A stretch of DNA of 38,728 nucleotides, taken from Frankia tisae. GTDB taxonomy: Bacteria > Actinomycetota > Actinomycetes > Frankiales > Frankiaceae. The notes below the pieces were generated by a model. That model searched no databases and was not told the origin of the DNA. It saw nothing but the letters and a program-made list of their open reading frames with translations. This document shows positions 7,676 to 16,869 of this stretch, in pieces. Location of the stretch: the NCBI RefSeq assembly GCF_025403405.1, contig NZ_JANEZT010000012.1, positions 1-38,728 of the forward strand. The letters are read 5' to 3'. Both the position numbers and the translations under genes were made by a program. Within the stretch, counting starts at the first letter, position 1. Each line of letters opens with the position of its first letter.

Positions 7676-8917
7676 ATGTCTGTCGTCCACATCGACGCCG
7701 GGCCCGGGTCCGGGTCGGCCAGCGTCCAGACCGCGCCGAGCGGCGTCGCGGTCGCCTCGGCGCGGGTCGCGCCCCCGCGGGACGGCGACAAACCCCATCG
7801 TCCCGGGGGGTCCACCGCGCTGACCGACCTCCCACCCGCCGATGCCGCGTTCCGTGCCGGTGCGGTCAGCCTGCACCCCGGTTCCGCCCGCCGGCCCGGC
7901 CTCGCCGCCACCGCCCCGTTCCTGCGAGCCTGCCGGCGGGACCAGCCCGAGACCACGCCGGTGTGGTTCATGCGCCAGGCCGGCCGCGTGCTGCCCGAGT
8001 ACCGGGCGCTGCGCGCCGACGTGCCGATGCTCGACTCGTGCCGCGACCCGGCGATGATCACCGAGATCACCATGCAGCCGGTGCGCCGCTTCCGGCCGGA
8101 CGCGGCGATCTTCTTCTCTGACATCGTCGTGCCGCTCGTCGCGATCGGTCTCGACATCGACATCGTCGCCGGAGTAGGGCCGGTCGTCGCCGAGCCCGTG
8201 CGCGACGCCGCCGCAGTCGCGACGCTGCGTGCGCTGGAGCCGGACGACGTCCCCTACGTCACGCAGGCGGTCCGCAGCCTGCTCGGCGAGCTCGGCGGCA
8301 CTCCGCTGATCGGTTTCGCGGGCGCGCCGTTCACCCTCGCCAGCTACCTCGTCGAGGGCGGCCCGAGCCGCAACCACCTGCGCACCAAGGCGCTGATGTA
8401 CGGCGAGCCGAAGCTCTGGCACGACCTGCTCGACCGACTGGCCGTCATCACCGCGGCCTTCCTGCGGGTCCAGATCGACGCCGGCGTCGACGCGGTGCAG
8501 CTGTTCGACTCCTGGGCCGGTGCGCTCAGCGAGGACGACTACCGGCGCTACGTGGCGCCGCACAGCGCGCGGGTGCTGAGCGCCTTCGCCGACGAGGTGC
8601 CGCGCATCCACTTCGGGGTCAACACCGGCGAGCTGCTCACCGCCATGGGCCAGGTGGGAGCCGACGTCGTCGGGGTCGACTGGCGGGTCCCCCTCGACGA
8701 GGCCGCGCGCCGGATCGGGCCGGGCCGGGCCGTGCAGGGCAACCTCGACCCGGCGGCGGTGTTCGCGCCCGAGCCCGTGCTCGCCGCCAAGGTCGGCGAC
8801 GTCCTCGCCCGTGGTGCGAAGGCGGAGGGGCACGTGTTCAACCTCGGGCACGGCGTCCTGCCGGAAACGGACCCGGGGGTCCTCGCGCACATCGTCGACC
8901 TCGTCCACGCCGGTTGA
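7676..8917 (+). CDS. hemE: Uroporphyrinogen III decarboxylase
   Basis: HemE removes the four acetate carboxyls of uroporphyrinogen III to give coproporphyrinogen III in the cytoplasm. Both family signatures are visible: [16 protein letters not shown], with the catalytic-pocket arginines, and [17 protein letters not shown]. The [13 protein letters not shown] segment near the C-terminus is also typical. From the ATG at 7676 the protein has 413 residues, longer than the usual 350 or so. The surplus is a poorly conserved N-terminus (about 75 residues before [16 protein letters not shown]), and no in-frame start closer to the domain was found. No clear Shine-Dalgarno sequence precedes the ATG. hemG and hemQ follow on the same strand. 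Confidence 0.95.
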   Translation: MSVVHIDAGPGSGSASVQTAPSGVAVASARVAPPRDGDKPHRPGGSTALTDLPPADAAFRAGAVSLHPGSARRPGLAATAPFLRACRRDQPETTPVWFMRQAGRVLPEYRALRADVPMLDSCRDPAMITEITMQPVRRFRPDAAIFFSDIVVPLVAIGLDIDIVAGVGPVVAEPVRDAAAVATLRALEPDDVPYVTQAVRSLLGELGGTPLIGFAGAPFTLASYLVEGGPSRNHLRTKALMYGEPKLWHDLLDRLAVITAAFLRVQIDAGVDAVQLFDSWAGALSEDDYRRYVAPHSARVLSAFADEVPRIHFGVNTGELLTAMGQVGADVVGVDWRVPLDEAARRIGPGRAVQGNLDPAAVFAPEPVLAAKVGDVLARGAKAEGHVFNLGHGVLPETDPGVLAHIVDLVHAG

Positions 8918-9084
8918 GTCACCACCGGCACCCGGCCGACGCCCGGTTGCCGGTCCACCACCATCGGGGCCGGAGTCCCCACCTGACCGAGATCCGTCGC
9001 CGAGGCGCGGCCCGCCTCCGGTCGGGCGTGCCGCGATGGTGAATCCTGGGGACGGCACCATTCATCGTGAAGGGCGGCAGGAAC

Positions 9085-10518
9085 GTGCGGGTTGTCATCG
9101 TCGGTGGGGGAATCGCCGGGCTCGCCGCGGCACACGCCCTGGCCGGCCACGCCGAGGTGACCGTCCTGGAGGCGGGGGAGCGCGTTGGCGGCAAGCTGCG
9201 CACTACCCCGATCGAGGGCCTGAACGTCGAGGAGGGCGCCGAGTCGTTTCTCGCCCGCGTCCCCGATGGTCTGCGGCTGGCCAGGCAGATCGGCCTCGGC
9301 CACGACATCGTGCATCCGGCGACGACCCGCGCGTCGCTGTGGATCCGGGGCCGGCTGCGGCCGATCCCGCCGAACACCATGCTCGGCGTGCCGACGGACG
9401 CGTTCGGCCTGGTCCGCTCCGGGGTGTTGTCGCCGTGGGGGCTGGTGCGCGCGGCGGCCGACCTGGTCCTGCCACGCACCCACTTCCCCGACGACCCGAC
9501 CGTGGGCGGCTTCGTCGGCGCCCGGGTCGGGCGAGAGATCGTCGACCTGCTGGTCGACCCGCTGCTCGGCGGCGTGTACGCCGGGCGAGCCGACGCGCTG
9601 TCACTGCGGGCCACCGTGCCGCAGCTCGTGCCGATTCTGGCCGAGGACCGGTCGCTGCTGCTCGGCGCCCACCGGGTGCGAGCCCGCACCGCCCCGGCCG
9701 CCTCCGCGTCGACGACGCCGCTGTTCGCCAGCCTTCGCGGCGGTCTGGGGTCGTTCGCGGCACGGCTGGCCGAGCGGTCCGGCGCGACCGTGCGCACCGG
9801 CGTGCTGGTGCGGGCCGTGGAACGCGGCGCCGAGGGCTGGCAGGTCGTCTGCGACCGGGTCGGCGGCGGTGAGAAGCCCGAGCCGCTGACGGCCGACGCG
9901 GTGATCCTCGCGGTGCCCGCCGGGGTGGCCCGCTCGCTGCTGAGCCCGCTGGCCCCGCACGCGGCCGCCCCGCTCGCCGGCGTCCCCTACGCCTCGGTCG
10001 GCCTGGTGACGTTGATCTACCGGGATGCCACCCTCCCGCCCGGCAGCGGGATCCTGGTGCCGGCGCGGGCGGGCACGTCGGTGAAGGCGGCCACCTTCCT
10101 GACCACGAAGTGGCCGCATGTGGGCGCCGGTCGGCTCACGGTCGTGCGGGCGAGCGTCGGCCGCGCCGGCGCCGAGCAGGACCTGCAACGCGGCGACACC
10201 GAGCTCGCCGGCGTGGCGGCGGCGGAGATCGCCCAGCTCACGGGGCTGTCGGCGCGCCCCATCGCGACCCGGGTGAGCCGGTGGGACGGGGCGCTGCCGC
10301 AGTACCTCCCGGGCCATCTGAACCGGATTGCCAGCGTGCGCCGGGCGCTGCCGGCCGGTCTGGCGATTGCCGGCGCCGGCTACGACGGCATCGGCATCCC
10401 GGCCTGCATCCGCTCCGGGGAGGCCGCCGCCGCCGCGGTGCTGCGCGCCGCCCGGACGGCGCAGGGCAGCCCGGCCGACCCGGTGGGTCCGCTGGGTCCG
10501 CTGGGTCCGGGAGTCTGA
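9085..10518 (+). CDS. hemG: Coproporphyrinogen III oxidase / protoporphyrinogen oxidase (HemY-type FAD enzyme)
   Basis: An FAD-dependent oxidase of the HemG/HemY (CgoX) family. In Actinobacteria this family is known to oxidise coproporphyrinogen III to coproporphyrin III in the coproporphyrin-dependent haem route. The dinucleotide-binding motif VVIVGGGIAGLAAA opens the protein, followed by LEAGERVGGKLRT, and the C-terminal FAD-contacting segment reads AGAGYDGIGIPACIRSGEAAA. The GTG at 9085 is chosen because CAGGAAC precedes it and the Rossmann strand begins at once; a GTG at 9067 would add six residues without a ribosome-binding site. The last 20 residues hold the short repeat GPLGPLGP. hemQ downstream supports the coproporphyrin branch. 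Confidence 0.92.
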   Translation: MRVVIVGGGIAGLAAAHALAGHAEVTVLEAGERVGGKLRTTPIEGLNVEEGAESFLARVPDGLRLARQIGLGHDIVHPATTRASLWIRGRLRPIPPNTMLGVPTDAFGLVRSGVLSPWGLVRAAADLVLPRTHFPDDPTVGGFVGARVGREIVDLLVDPLLGGVYAGRADALSLRATVPQLVPILAEDRSLLLGAHRVRARTAPAASASTTPLFASLRGGLGSFAARLAERSGATVRTGVLVRAVERGAEGWQVVCDRVGGGEKPEPLTADAVILAVPAGVARSLLSPLAPHAAAPLAGVPYASVGLVTLIYRDATLPPGSGILVPARAGTSVKAATFLTTKWPHVGAGRLTVVRASVGRAGAEQDLQRGDTELAGVAAAEIAQLTGLSARPIATRVSRWDGALPQYLPGHLNRIASVRRALPAGLAIAGAGYDGIGIPACIRSGEAAAAAVLRAARTAQGSPADPVGPLGPLGPGV

Positions 10519-10569
10519 GGAACAACCCGGTCGGCCGGCCCGGTCGGCCGGGATGAGGAGGAGACGGGT

Positions 10570-11265
10570 ATGCCGGAGTCCACGAAGTCCGTTCAGGAGC
10601 TCAACGCCGAGCTCCTCTACACCGGGTGGTCGGTCTTCGCCGCCGACCGCCCGCTGCCCGCTGATCGGACTTCTCTGATCGACGAGGCCGACGCCCTGCT
10701 CGAGGGGGCCCTGGCGAAGGACGTCTACACCCGCGGAACGTACGAGATCTCGGGCTACCGGGCCGACGCGGACCTGATGGTCTGGTGGACCAGCCCGGAT
10801 CCCGACCTGCTGCAGGAGACCTATCAGCGGTTCCGCCAGACGGCGCTGGGCGGCCACCTGCGGCCCGTGTGGTCGGCGGTCGGGCTGCACCGCCCGGCGG
10901 AGTTCAACCGCAACCACATCCCGGCGTTCGTCCGCCGGGAGGACCCACGCGGGTACATCTGCGTCTATCCGTTCAACCGGTCCCTGGAGTGGTACCTGCT
11001 GCCGGACTACGAGCGGCGCGGGTTGCTCGCCGAACATGGGATCATGGGCCGCGAGTTCGAGGACGTCCGGGCCAACACGGTCGCCGCGTTCGGCCTGGGC
11101 GACTACGAGTGGCTGCTCGCGTTCGAGGCCGACGAACTGCACCGCATCGTCGACTGCATCCGCCATCTGCGGGGGAGCGCCACCCGTCGGCACACCCGGC
11201 TGGAGACCCCGTTCTACAGCGGCGCCCGCAAGTCCCTCGCCGACATCGTCGCCGCCCTGCCCTGA
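10570..11265 (+). CDS. hemQ: Coproheme decarboxylase (HemQ/ChdC, chlorite dismutase-like)
   Basis: HemQ converts iron-coproporphyrin III to haem b using peroxide, the final step of the coproporphyrin-dependent pathway. The 231-residue length matches the family. The YPF motif contains Y133, equivalent to the tyrosine that forms the radical in known enzymes. H156 in LLAEHGIMGREF is the likely proximal haem ligand, and GDYEWLLAFEAD is a typical C-terminal strand. The ATG at 10570 is preceded by GAGGAGG at good spacing. The gene follows hemG by 51 bases, consistent with co-transcription. A hairpin eight bases after the stop may end the operon. ferrochelatase is not in the window. Confidence 0.94.
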   Translation: MPESTKSVQELNAELLYTGWSVFAADRPLPADRTSLIDEADALLEGALAKDVYTRGTYEISGYRADADLMVWWTSPDPDLLQETYQRFRQTALGGHLRPVWSAVGLHRPAEFNRNHIPAFVRREDPRGYICVYPFNRSLEWYLLPDYERRGLLAEHGIMGREFEDVRANTVAAFGLGDYEWLLAFEADELHRIVDCIRHLRGSATRRHTRLETPFYSGARKSLADIVAALP

Positions 11266-11272
11266 CCGGTGT

Positions 11273-11299
11273 GGCGGGCGCGCCGCCGTGCCGCCCGCC
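11273..11299 (+). terminator. Possible hemQ terminator hairpin
   Basis: GGCGGGCG at 11273-11280 pairs with CGCCCGCC at 11292-11299, an 8-bp all-GC stem with an 11-base loop beginning eight bases after the hemQ stop. No T-tract follows, as is common for actinobacterial hairpins, so termination is an inference from position. Confidence 0.4.
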
Positions 11300-12149
11300 T
11301 GGCCCGGCGCGCGCCGCTGGCCATCGAGCCCGGCGCGCGCCCGCCAGCCCCCGCCAGCCGGCCGGCCGGGCGATTTTGCAGCAGCCGGCGCCTGCCTGGG
11401 CGCCCCCACCCGTCCGGCAGGCGCCGACCGTCCCGTGCTGTGCCCTCCGGTGTCGCGCAGGCGCGAGCCGGAGCACACAGTTCCTTCCCACTCCGACGGC
11501 GCCCGTACGGGCCGGGCAGCCGACGGCTCTCCGGCCGCAGCCGAAGAGCCATAACGCACAGTAGCATTGCGGCTGCTGCTTGTATACGCAGCGTGTGGTC
11601 GGCGTGTGCTGTCCGGAATATCGATATCCACGATTGAGCGCGGGAATTTCGCTACGGCGGGTTACCGGCGATCGACCTCGTCTCTGCTACCTTGAGTCGC
11701 CACAAACGGACGGATGACGCCGCCGCAACACTCGGCGGTCACGGCGCCGCCCCGCACCTGCTCCGCGGGCCCCCGGTAGATCGGCTGAGGAGGGCCGGTA
11801 ACGTGACCCGTGACCAGGAGTGCCGGCCGCGTCGGTGTCCCGCGGTCCGGCTCGCTCCGGTGTGCACCCCAGTGGAACGCCGGGCAGTGCGCGAACAGCC
11901 GGCCCGCCGTCCGGGGTGGCCCACAGTCAGTGGCGGGGGAAGATCGCTGGAGGTCCGGTCGATGCATCACCGATGGTTGAGCTCACGGCCGTCCGAGCGA
12001 GGCATACCGCGAACCGCGGCAGGATTCTGTCGACCCGGACCACACCCGAGATCCGACGTGCTGTGGCGACCGCGCGACGACCGGCGATCGGCGCAGTGCG
12101 GGGCATCATCGTGACTGGGACTATCGGAACATGCCGGACGACCCGTACA
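11300..12149. other. Gene-free stretch between hemQ and the glycosylphosphotransferase
   Basis: Several open frames exist on both strands, but none has a recognisable domain, a good ribosome-binding site or convincing residue composition. A patch around 11550-11700 is less GC-rich and contains the perfect palindrome ATATCGATAT at 11618-11627 and a TACCTT box at 11688-11693. I see no RNA gene. It may be a long leader and regulatory region for the exopolysaccharide gene downstream. Confidence 0.5.
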
Positions 12150-12172
12150 GTTCGGGCGAACCTTACGGTTCG
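12150..12172 (+). promoter_or_regulatory. Overlapping inverted repeats in the leader of the exopolysaccharide transferase
   Basis: GTTCG at 12150-12154 pairs with CGAAC at 12157-12161. That same CGAACC (12157-12162) also pairs with GGTTCG at 12167-12172. The two hairpins share one arm and are mutually exclusive, the geometry of a switch or of tandem operator half-sites (GTTCG, CGAAC, GGTTCG). The region ends about 90 bases before the start codon. Confidence 0.4.
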
Positions 12173-12262
12173 GTCGATTGATGCGGTACGGGCGACGGCG
12201 CGGCGCCCAGGACCGCCCTGGTGGCGTCATCCCGCGGGTCATGTACCTGGGGGGGGCCACGA

Positions 12263-13930
12263 GTGACGGAGACGATGTCAGGGGACGCCCGCGCCTCCGC
12301 CGGGTCGAACTTCGTCCCGCGGTCCCGGCCCGGCCCGGTGCCCTACCCTGCGCCGGCCCGGCCCGGCGCCGCCGCTGCGCCGGCCCCGCCGGCCCCGCCG
12401 TCGGGCGGCCAGTCCACCGGGACCGGCGGACGCCACAGCGTCGCCCGCGCGCACTCGGTCGCGGCGCTCGAGACCGTGGCCTACCGTGCGCAGGTCAGCT
12501 GGGAGCGCCGCTACGTGCGGCTGCTGATCCTGTTCGACGCGGCGGCCTGCGTGGTCGCTGCGGGGCTGGCGTTCTTCGTGCGGTTCGGCGACCTCGTCGA
12601 CTTCGAGACCAAGCCGGTGTCGATCAAGCCGTACATCCTCATGACGGTGCTGCTGCCGGTGGCGTGGGTGCTGGCCATGTCGCTGAACCGGGCCTACGAG
12701 ACCAGGTTCCTCGGCGGCGGGTCGGAGGAGTTCCGCCGGGTGGTCAACGCCGCGGCCAGGTTCACGGCCGCGCTCGCCATCATCTCCTACGCGACCAAGG
12801 CCGAGATCGCCCGCAGTTACGTCCTCATCGCGTTCCCCGCGGCGACCGTGCTGTCGGTGGCCGGTCGGGTCATCGGGCGCGGCATCCTGCATCGGATGCG
12901 CCGCGCCGGGCGCTGCCTGCACCGGGTCCTCGTGGTCGGCGCCGGCGAGTCCGCCGCCACCCTGGTCCGCCTGGCCCAGCGCGACCCGACGTCGGGCTGG
13001 TCCGTGGTCGGCGTGGTGCTCGACCGCTCGCCCGGCCGGCACAGCCACGACCGGCCCGAGCGCAGCGGATTCGACCTGCTCGGGGTGCCGATCGTGGGCA
13101 CCTCGGAGACCCTGCACACCGCGATCACCGCCACCCACGCCACCACCGTCGCGATCTGCCCGCAGATGGACGGTGAGACCCTGCGCCGGGTGCTGTGGAC
13201 GCTGGAGGGCAGCGACGTCGACGTGCTCGTCTCCTCCGCGCTGACCGACGTGACCGGCCCGCGGATCTCGATCCGCCCGGTGGCCGGGCTGCCCCTGCTG
13301 CACATCGACGAACCGGAGCTCACCGGGACCCGTCGGGTCATGAAAGGTGTGTTCGACCGCTGCGTCGCCGGCACGGTGATCCTGCTGTTCCTGCCGGTCC
13401 TGCTCGGCCTGGGGCTCGCGGTCCGGCTGACCAGCCGCGGGCCGGCGCTGTTCAAGCAGACCCGGGTCGGCCGCAGCGGCGAGCACTTCACGATGTTCAA
13501 GTTCCGGTCGATGTACGTCGACGCGGAGGCGCGCAAGGCCGAGCTGGAGTCGCGCAACGAGCGCGCCGAGGGCCTGCTGTTCAAGATGCGCGACGACCCT
13601 CGGGTCACCCGGGTCGGGAAGTTCCTGCGCAAGTGGTCCCTCGACGAACTGCCGCAGCTGATCAACGTGCTCAACGGCAGCATGTCGCTGGTAGGGCCGC
13701 GCCCGCCGCTGCCCTCGGAGGTCGCCCGCTACGAGGACGACGTGCACCGCCGGCTGATGGTGAAGCCCGGCCTGACCGGCCTGTGGCAGATCAGCGGCCG
13801 GTCGGATCTGGAGTGGGACGAGTCGGTCCGCCTCGACCTGCGCTACGTGGAGAACTGGTCGCTCGCGATGGACTTCGTCATCCTCTGGCGGACCGTCTTC
13901 GCCGTCCTCCGCCGCGAAGGCGCCTACTGA
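12263..13930 (+). CDS. Exopolysaccharide polyprenyl glycosylphosphotransferase (WcaJ/PssY-type)
   Basis: This membrane enzyme transfers a sugar-1-phosphate from a nucleotide sugar to undecaprenyl phosphate, starting assembly of an exopolysaccharide repeat unit. It has about 555 residues. After a Pro/Ala-rich N-terminus come four predicted helices (first: RLLILFDAAACVVAAGLAFF), then a Rossmann-like CoA-binding_3 domain (VLVVGAGESAATLVRLAQRD), another helix (VILLFLPVLLGLGLAVRLT), and the C-terminal bacterial sugar transferase domain. That domain has the signatures KFRSMY, DELPQLINVLNGSMSLVGPRP and KPGLTGLWQISGRS. The GTG at 12263 follows a G-rich run at proper spacing; an ATG at 12275 is an alternative. 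Sugar specificity is unknown. It ends 25 bases from the convergent APS kinase gene. Confidence 0.9.
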   Translation: MTETMSGDARASAGSNFVPRSRPGPVPYPAPARPGAAAAPAPPAPPSGGQSTGTGGRHSVARAHSVAALETVAYRAQVSWERRYVRLLILFDAAACVVAAGLAFFVRFGDLVDFETKPVSIKPYILMTVLLPVAWVLAMSLNRAYETRFLGGGSEEFRRVVNAAARFTAALAIISYATKAEIARSYVLIAFPAATVLSVAGRVIGRGILHRMRRAGRCLHRVLVVGAGESAATLVRLAQRDPTSGWSVVGVVLDRSPGRHSHDRPERSGFDLLGVPIVGTSETLHTAITATHATTVAICPQMDGETLRRVLWTLEGSDVDVLVSSALTDVTGPRISIRPVAGLPLLHIDEPELTGTRRVMKGVFDRCVAGTVILLFLPVLLGLGLAVRLTSRGPALFKQTRVGRSGEHFTMFKFRSMYVDAEARKAELESRNERAEGLLFKMRDDPRVTRVGKFLRKWSLDELPQLINVLNGSMSLVGPRPPLPSEVARYEDDVHRRLMVKPGLTGLWQISGRSDLEWDESVRLDLRYVENWSLAMDFVILWRTVFAVLRREGAY

Positions 13931-13955
13931 CCCGCGGACCCCGCGCAGGGTTGCA

Positions 13956-15821
13956 CTAGGTGAGGGCGATCCAGCCGGCGACGCGCAGGTGGTCGAGGAC
14001 GCGGTCGACGGCCTCGTCACCGGAGAGCTCCGCGGTGTTCACCGTGACGTCGGCGTCGGCGGGTTGCTCGTACGGGTCCGACACACCGGTGAACGCGGGG
14101 ATGACGCCGGCTCGGGCCTTGGCGTACAGGCCCTTGCGGTCGCGCGCCTCACAGACCTCCAGCGGCGTCGCGACGTGGACCAGGACGAAGCCGCCGCCGG
14201 CCGCGCGGACCATCTCGCGGACCTGCGCGCGCACCACCGCGTAAGGGGCGATCGGCGCGCAGACCGCGGTGCCGCCGGCCCCCGCCACCGCAGCGGCGAC
14301 GAACCCGATGCGGCGCACGTTCGTGTCCCGGTCCGCGCGGGAGAAGCCCAGGCCCTGCGACAGCTGGGTGCGCACGACGTCGCCGTCGAGCAGGGTTATC
14401 CGCCGCCCGCCCTGCTCGAGCAGCCGGCAGACCAGCAGCCCGGCCAGGGTCGACTTCCCGGAACCGGACAGCCCCGTGAAGAAGATGGTCAGCCCACGCT
14501 GGGAGCGCGGCGGGATCGCGCGGGCGAGCTCCGCGGCCACCGCGGGCGGGGTCAGCTCGGCGGGGATCGGACCCCCGGCGTCGAGCAGCGAGGCCAGCTC
14601 CTGGCGGCCCGGTGCGCCGATGGCCGGGCCGATCAGGCTGCCGGACAGTCCGTAGTTGCTGGCCAGATGCGCGCGCTGGGCGTTGAGTCGAGCCAGGTCC
14701 TCGGTGTCACCGTTTGGCCGCGGCTCGCCGCCCGTAACGCCGAGGCCCGTCTCGAGTGGAATGCCCGCACGCGACAGGCTCGCCGGTTCGATGCCGATCG
14801 GTTCGATGCCGATCGGTTCGATGCCGGCCGGCCCGGTGGACGGTGGGCGGCGTGCACGGCCGGCGGGTGGCAGGACCGTCGCGCTCATACCGGGTTCCCG
14901 GGGGGTGGCCAGCAGCGGCGAGGGGATCGCCGGGACGAGGACCAGCAGGCTGCGGTGGCGCGGCTGGTGGTCGGCCCCCGGGCGGCGATAGGGGTCGGGC
15001 GCCGGCTCGTGCCGGCGGCCGGCGGCACCCGCCGCGAGCGCGTCGGAGGCCACCGCCTCGGAAGCCAGGGTCGCCTCGCTCGGGCGCAGCGGCGCGTCGA
15101 CGGCGTCGAGCGCCGCCTGCAGGCAACGGACCCGCAGGTGGTGGCCGGCATCCGCCGGGTCGGCGCCGCCCACCGGGGCGAGCACCACGCACCGCTTGCC
15201 CTGCCGGGTCAGGGCCCGGATACGCCCCACGTCCGCGGTATGCAGCAGGCCGTCGGCCCAGACCGCCCACGCCGCCCCCGCTCCCACCTGCGGGCCGGTC
15301 CAACCTCGGGCGCGCAGCTCGGCGCGCAGCTGGTCCGGGGTCAGCCGCAGCGCGGGATGGTCCGGGTGGTGGGGCAGGCGCAGCCCCTCCAGGGTGCCGA
15401 CCAGGCGCACGGGGGACCCGGCTGGAGCCGGGAGCAGCGTGCGCAGATGCAGGGCGGCGATCATCACTCCCTCCAGGTCACGGAGGGCAACGGTCACGCC
15501 TGCCGCCAGCGGGTCGGCCTCGGCGGCCGGGACGGCGAGGGTCGGGACCGGCACGCCGGCGACCTCCTGTTCCGCCGGGTAGCCGGGATTCGGGCCGAAG
15601 GCGCCGACGAGCAGCAGCTCCAGCTCGGCGAGTTGCAGCGGCGTCAGGATGAGTGACGGCCAGTCGAGCGAGGCCGTCACCAGCTCCGCGGCGCGCTCCG
15701 GCGTCACCAGCGCGAGTAGTGCATCGGCGGTGGCGGGTCCGCCGGCGGGGCCGGCGGCCCGCGCTGGGCCCGGCTCCGGGACGCGGTGGGGATCGGGATC
15801 GGGATGGGAGGTGGCACTCAC
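13956..15821 (-). CDS. cysC: APS kinase fused to a degenerate ATP-sulfurylase-like domain
   Basis: The C-terminal domain (about 440-621) is adenylylsulfate kinase, making PAPS from APS and ATP. It has the P-loop GLSGSGKST at 450-458, then LLDGDVVR, FSRADRDTNVRRIGFVA and RDRKGLYAKARAG. The first 280 residues or so look like the PUA-like and catalytic parts of homomeric ATP sulfurylase (LTPLQLAELELLLVGAFGP, VALRDLEGVMIAAL). The linker GAPGRQELASLLDAGGPIP resembles the junction of known sulfurylase-kinase fusions. The sulfurylase active-site motif (QxRNPxHxxH in the family) appears only as a degraded stretch around AVWADGLLHTADVGRI, so that half is probably inactive, and CysDN encoded nearby would supply APS. 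A low-complexity insert includes three GIEPI repeats. The GTG start at 15821 lies only 17 bases from the divergent cysQ frame. Confidence 0.88.
   Translation of the reverse strand: MSATSHPDPDPHRVPEPGPARAAGPAGGPATADALLALVTPERAAELVTASLDWPSLILTPLQLAELELLLVGAFGPNPGYPAEQEVAGVPVPTLAVPAAEADPLAAGVTVALRDLEGVMIAALHLRTLLPAPAGSPVRLVGTLEGLRLPHHPDHPALRLTPDQLRAELRARGWTGPQVGAGAAWAVWADGLLHTADVGRIRALTRQGKRCVVLAPVGGADPADAGHHLRVRCLQAALDAVDAPLRPSEATLASEAVASDALAAGAAGRRHEPAPDPYRRPGADHQPRHRSLLVLVPAIPSPLLATPREPGMSATVLPPAGRARRPPSTGPAGIEPIGIEPIGIEPASLSRAGIPLETGLGVTGGEPRPNGDTEDLARLNAQRAHLASNYGLSGSLIGPAIGAPGRQELASLLDAGGPIPAELTPPAVAAELARAIPPRSQRGLTIFFTGLSGSGKSTLAGLLVCRLLEQGGRRITLLDGDVVRTQLSQGLGFSRADRDTNVRRIGFVAAAVAGAGGTAVCAPIAPYAVVRAQVREMVRAAGGGFVLVHVATPLEVCEARDRKGLYAKARAGVIPAFTGVSDPYEQPADADVTVNTAELSGDEAVDRVLDHLRVAGWIALT
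14785..14829. repeat. In-frame 15-bp tandem repeat inside the cysC fusion
   Basis: GGTTCGATGCCGATC is repeated three times (the last copy diverges), encoding GIEPIGIEPIGIEPA on the minus strand. Being a multiple of three, copy-number change would not break the frame. It lies in the linker between the sulfurylase-like and kinase parts. Confidence 0.85.
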
Positions 15822-15856
15822 ACCCGCGACCGTAACGGGTGACAGACTCCGTCCCG

Positions 15857-16666
15857 ATGAACACCGACGACACCCGCCGGCCGGCCACCGTCCCCGTCGA
15901 CATCGCGACCGACGAACTCGACGACGACGTCCTGGCCCGGCGACTGGCCACGGATGCCGGCAAACTGCTGCTCAGGATCCGGGAGGAGGTCGGGTTCGCC
16001 GCGCCGGCCACCCTGCGCGACGCCGGTGACGCGCGCTCCCATCAACTTCTGACCCGGGCACTGACCCGCCACCGCCCGCAGGATGCGGTGCTGTCCGAGG
16101 AGGGCGTCGACGACCCGGCCCGGCTGTCCGCCGAGCGGGTCTGGATCGTCGACCCGCTCGACGGCACCCGCGAGTTCGCCGAGCCCGGGCGGACGGACTG
16201 GGCGGTGCACGTCGCGTTGTGGCGCGCCGTCGAGCTCATCGCCGGGGCCGTCGCCCTGCCGGCGCTGAACGTGACACTGTCGGGCGGCGGCGACCAGCCG
16301 GCCCGGCCCGCCGCGGCGCGCCCGCCGCGGATCGTCGCCAGTCGCACCCGGGCACCCCGCCTCGTGGAGGAGGTAGCCGAGGCCCTGGGCGCCAGCGTCG
16401 TCCCCATGGGGTCGGCCGGTGCGAAGGCCGCCGCGGTCATCCGCGGCCAGGCGGAGATCTACCTGCATGCAGGAGGGCAGTACGAGTGGGACTCGGCGGC
16501 CCCGGTGGCGGTCGCGCGGGCGACGGGGCTGCACACGAGCCGCCTCGACGGCACCCCGCTGCGGTACAACCAGCCCGACCCGTCACTGCCCGACCTGGTC
16601 ATCTGTGATGCGACTTTGGCCCCGGCGGTACTCGCGGCGATTCGGGCGGCCGATTCGCAGCGGTGA
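15857..16666 (+). CDS. cysQ: 3'(2'),5'-bisphosphate nucleotidase, CysQ family
   Basis: A magnesium-dependent phosphatase of the inositol monophosphatase superfamily, most likely removing the 3'-phosphate of PAP (or PAPS) to limit build-up during sulfation or reduction. The metal-binding motifs are all present: E81/E82 in LSEEG, D99 and D102 in IVDPLDGT, and D212 in YEWDSAAP. The length of 269 residues fits the family. The ATG at 15857 and an in-frame GTG at 15839 are both possible; neither has a good ribosome-binding site. The divergent cysC fusion on one side and cysDN on the other place it firmly in sulfate activation. Confidence 0.9.
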   Translation: MNTDDTRRPATVPVDIATDELDDDVLARRLATDAGKLLLRIREEVGFAAPATLRDAGDARSHQLLTRALTRHRPQDAVLSEEGVDDPARLSAERVWIVDPLDGTREFAEPGRTDWAVHVALWRAVELIAGAVALPALNVTLSGGGDQPARPAAARPPRIVASRTRAPRLVEEVAEALGASVVPMGSAGAKAAAVIRGQAEIYLHAGGQYEWDSAAPVAVARATGLHTSRLDGTPLRYNQPDPSLPDLVICDATLAPAVLAAIRAADSQR

Positions 16667-16869
16667 GGCCACCTTCGGCGGCCGCCCGGTGCCGCTGGTG
16701 GTTTCGGGTGTGTGCCGACCGCGACCATCGGTTCTGTCATCGTGTCCCGGGTGTGTGGCATGGGGGGAATTGGGCCCTGGGTGAGCTGGTTAACGTCGGC
16801 GAAACTGTCGGCGCGACGGCCGGGTCGGCTACTTTGAACGGATACATCGGCGAGACGAGGGGTTTTCGC
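16667..16869 (+). promoter_or_regulatory. Leader/promoter region of cysDN
   Basis: The 203-base gap before cysD has no gene. TACTTT at 16830-16835 fits a -10 box with about 35 bases to the GTG, but no good -35 is present. I find no recognisable riboswitch. Confidence 0.3.

Noticed and set aside
7415-9061. 548-residue minus-strand frame
   Set aside because: Shadow of hemE; no domain-like sequence.
9601-11631. 676-residue minus-strand frame
   Set aside because: Opposite hemG and hemQ, both of which have clear signatures.
11692-12114. 140-residue plus-strand frame in the gene-free stretch
   Set aside because: No ribosome-binding site, no domain, and overlapping frames of similar length on both strands; indistinguishable from chance.
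12278-14020. 580-residue minus-strand frame
   Set aside because: Opposite the glycosylphosphotransferase; composition is His/Arg/Gln-rich shadow type.
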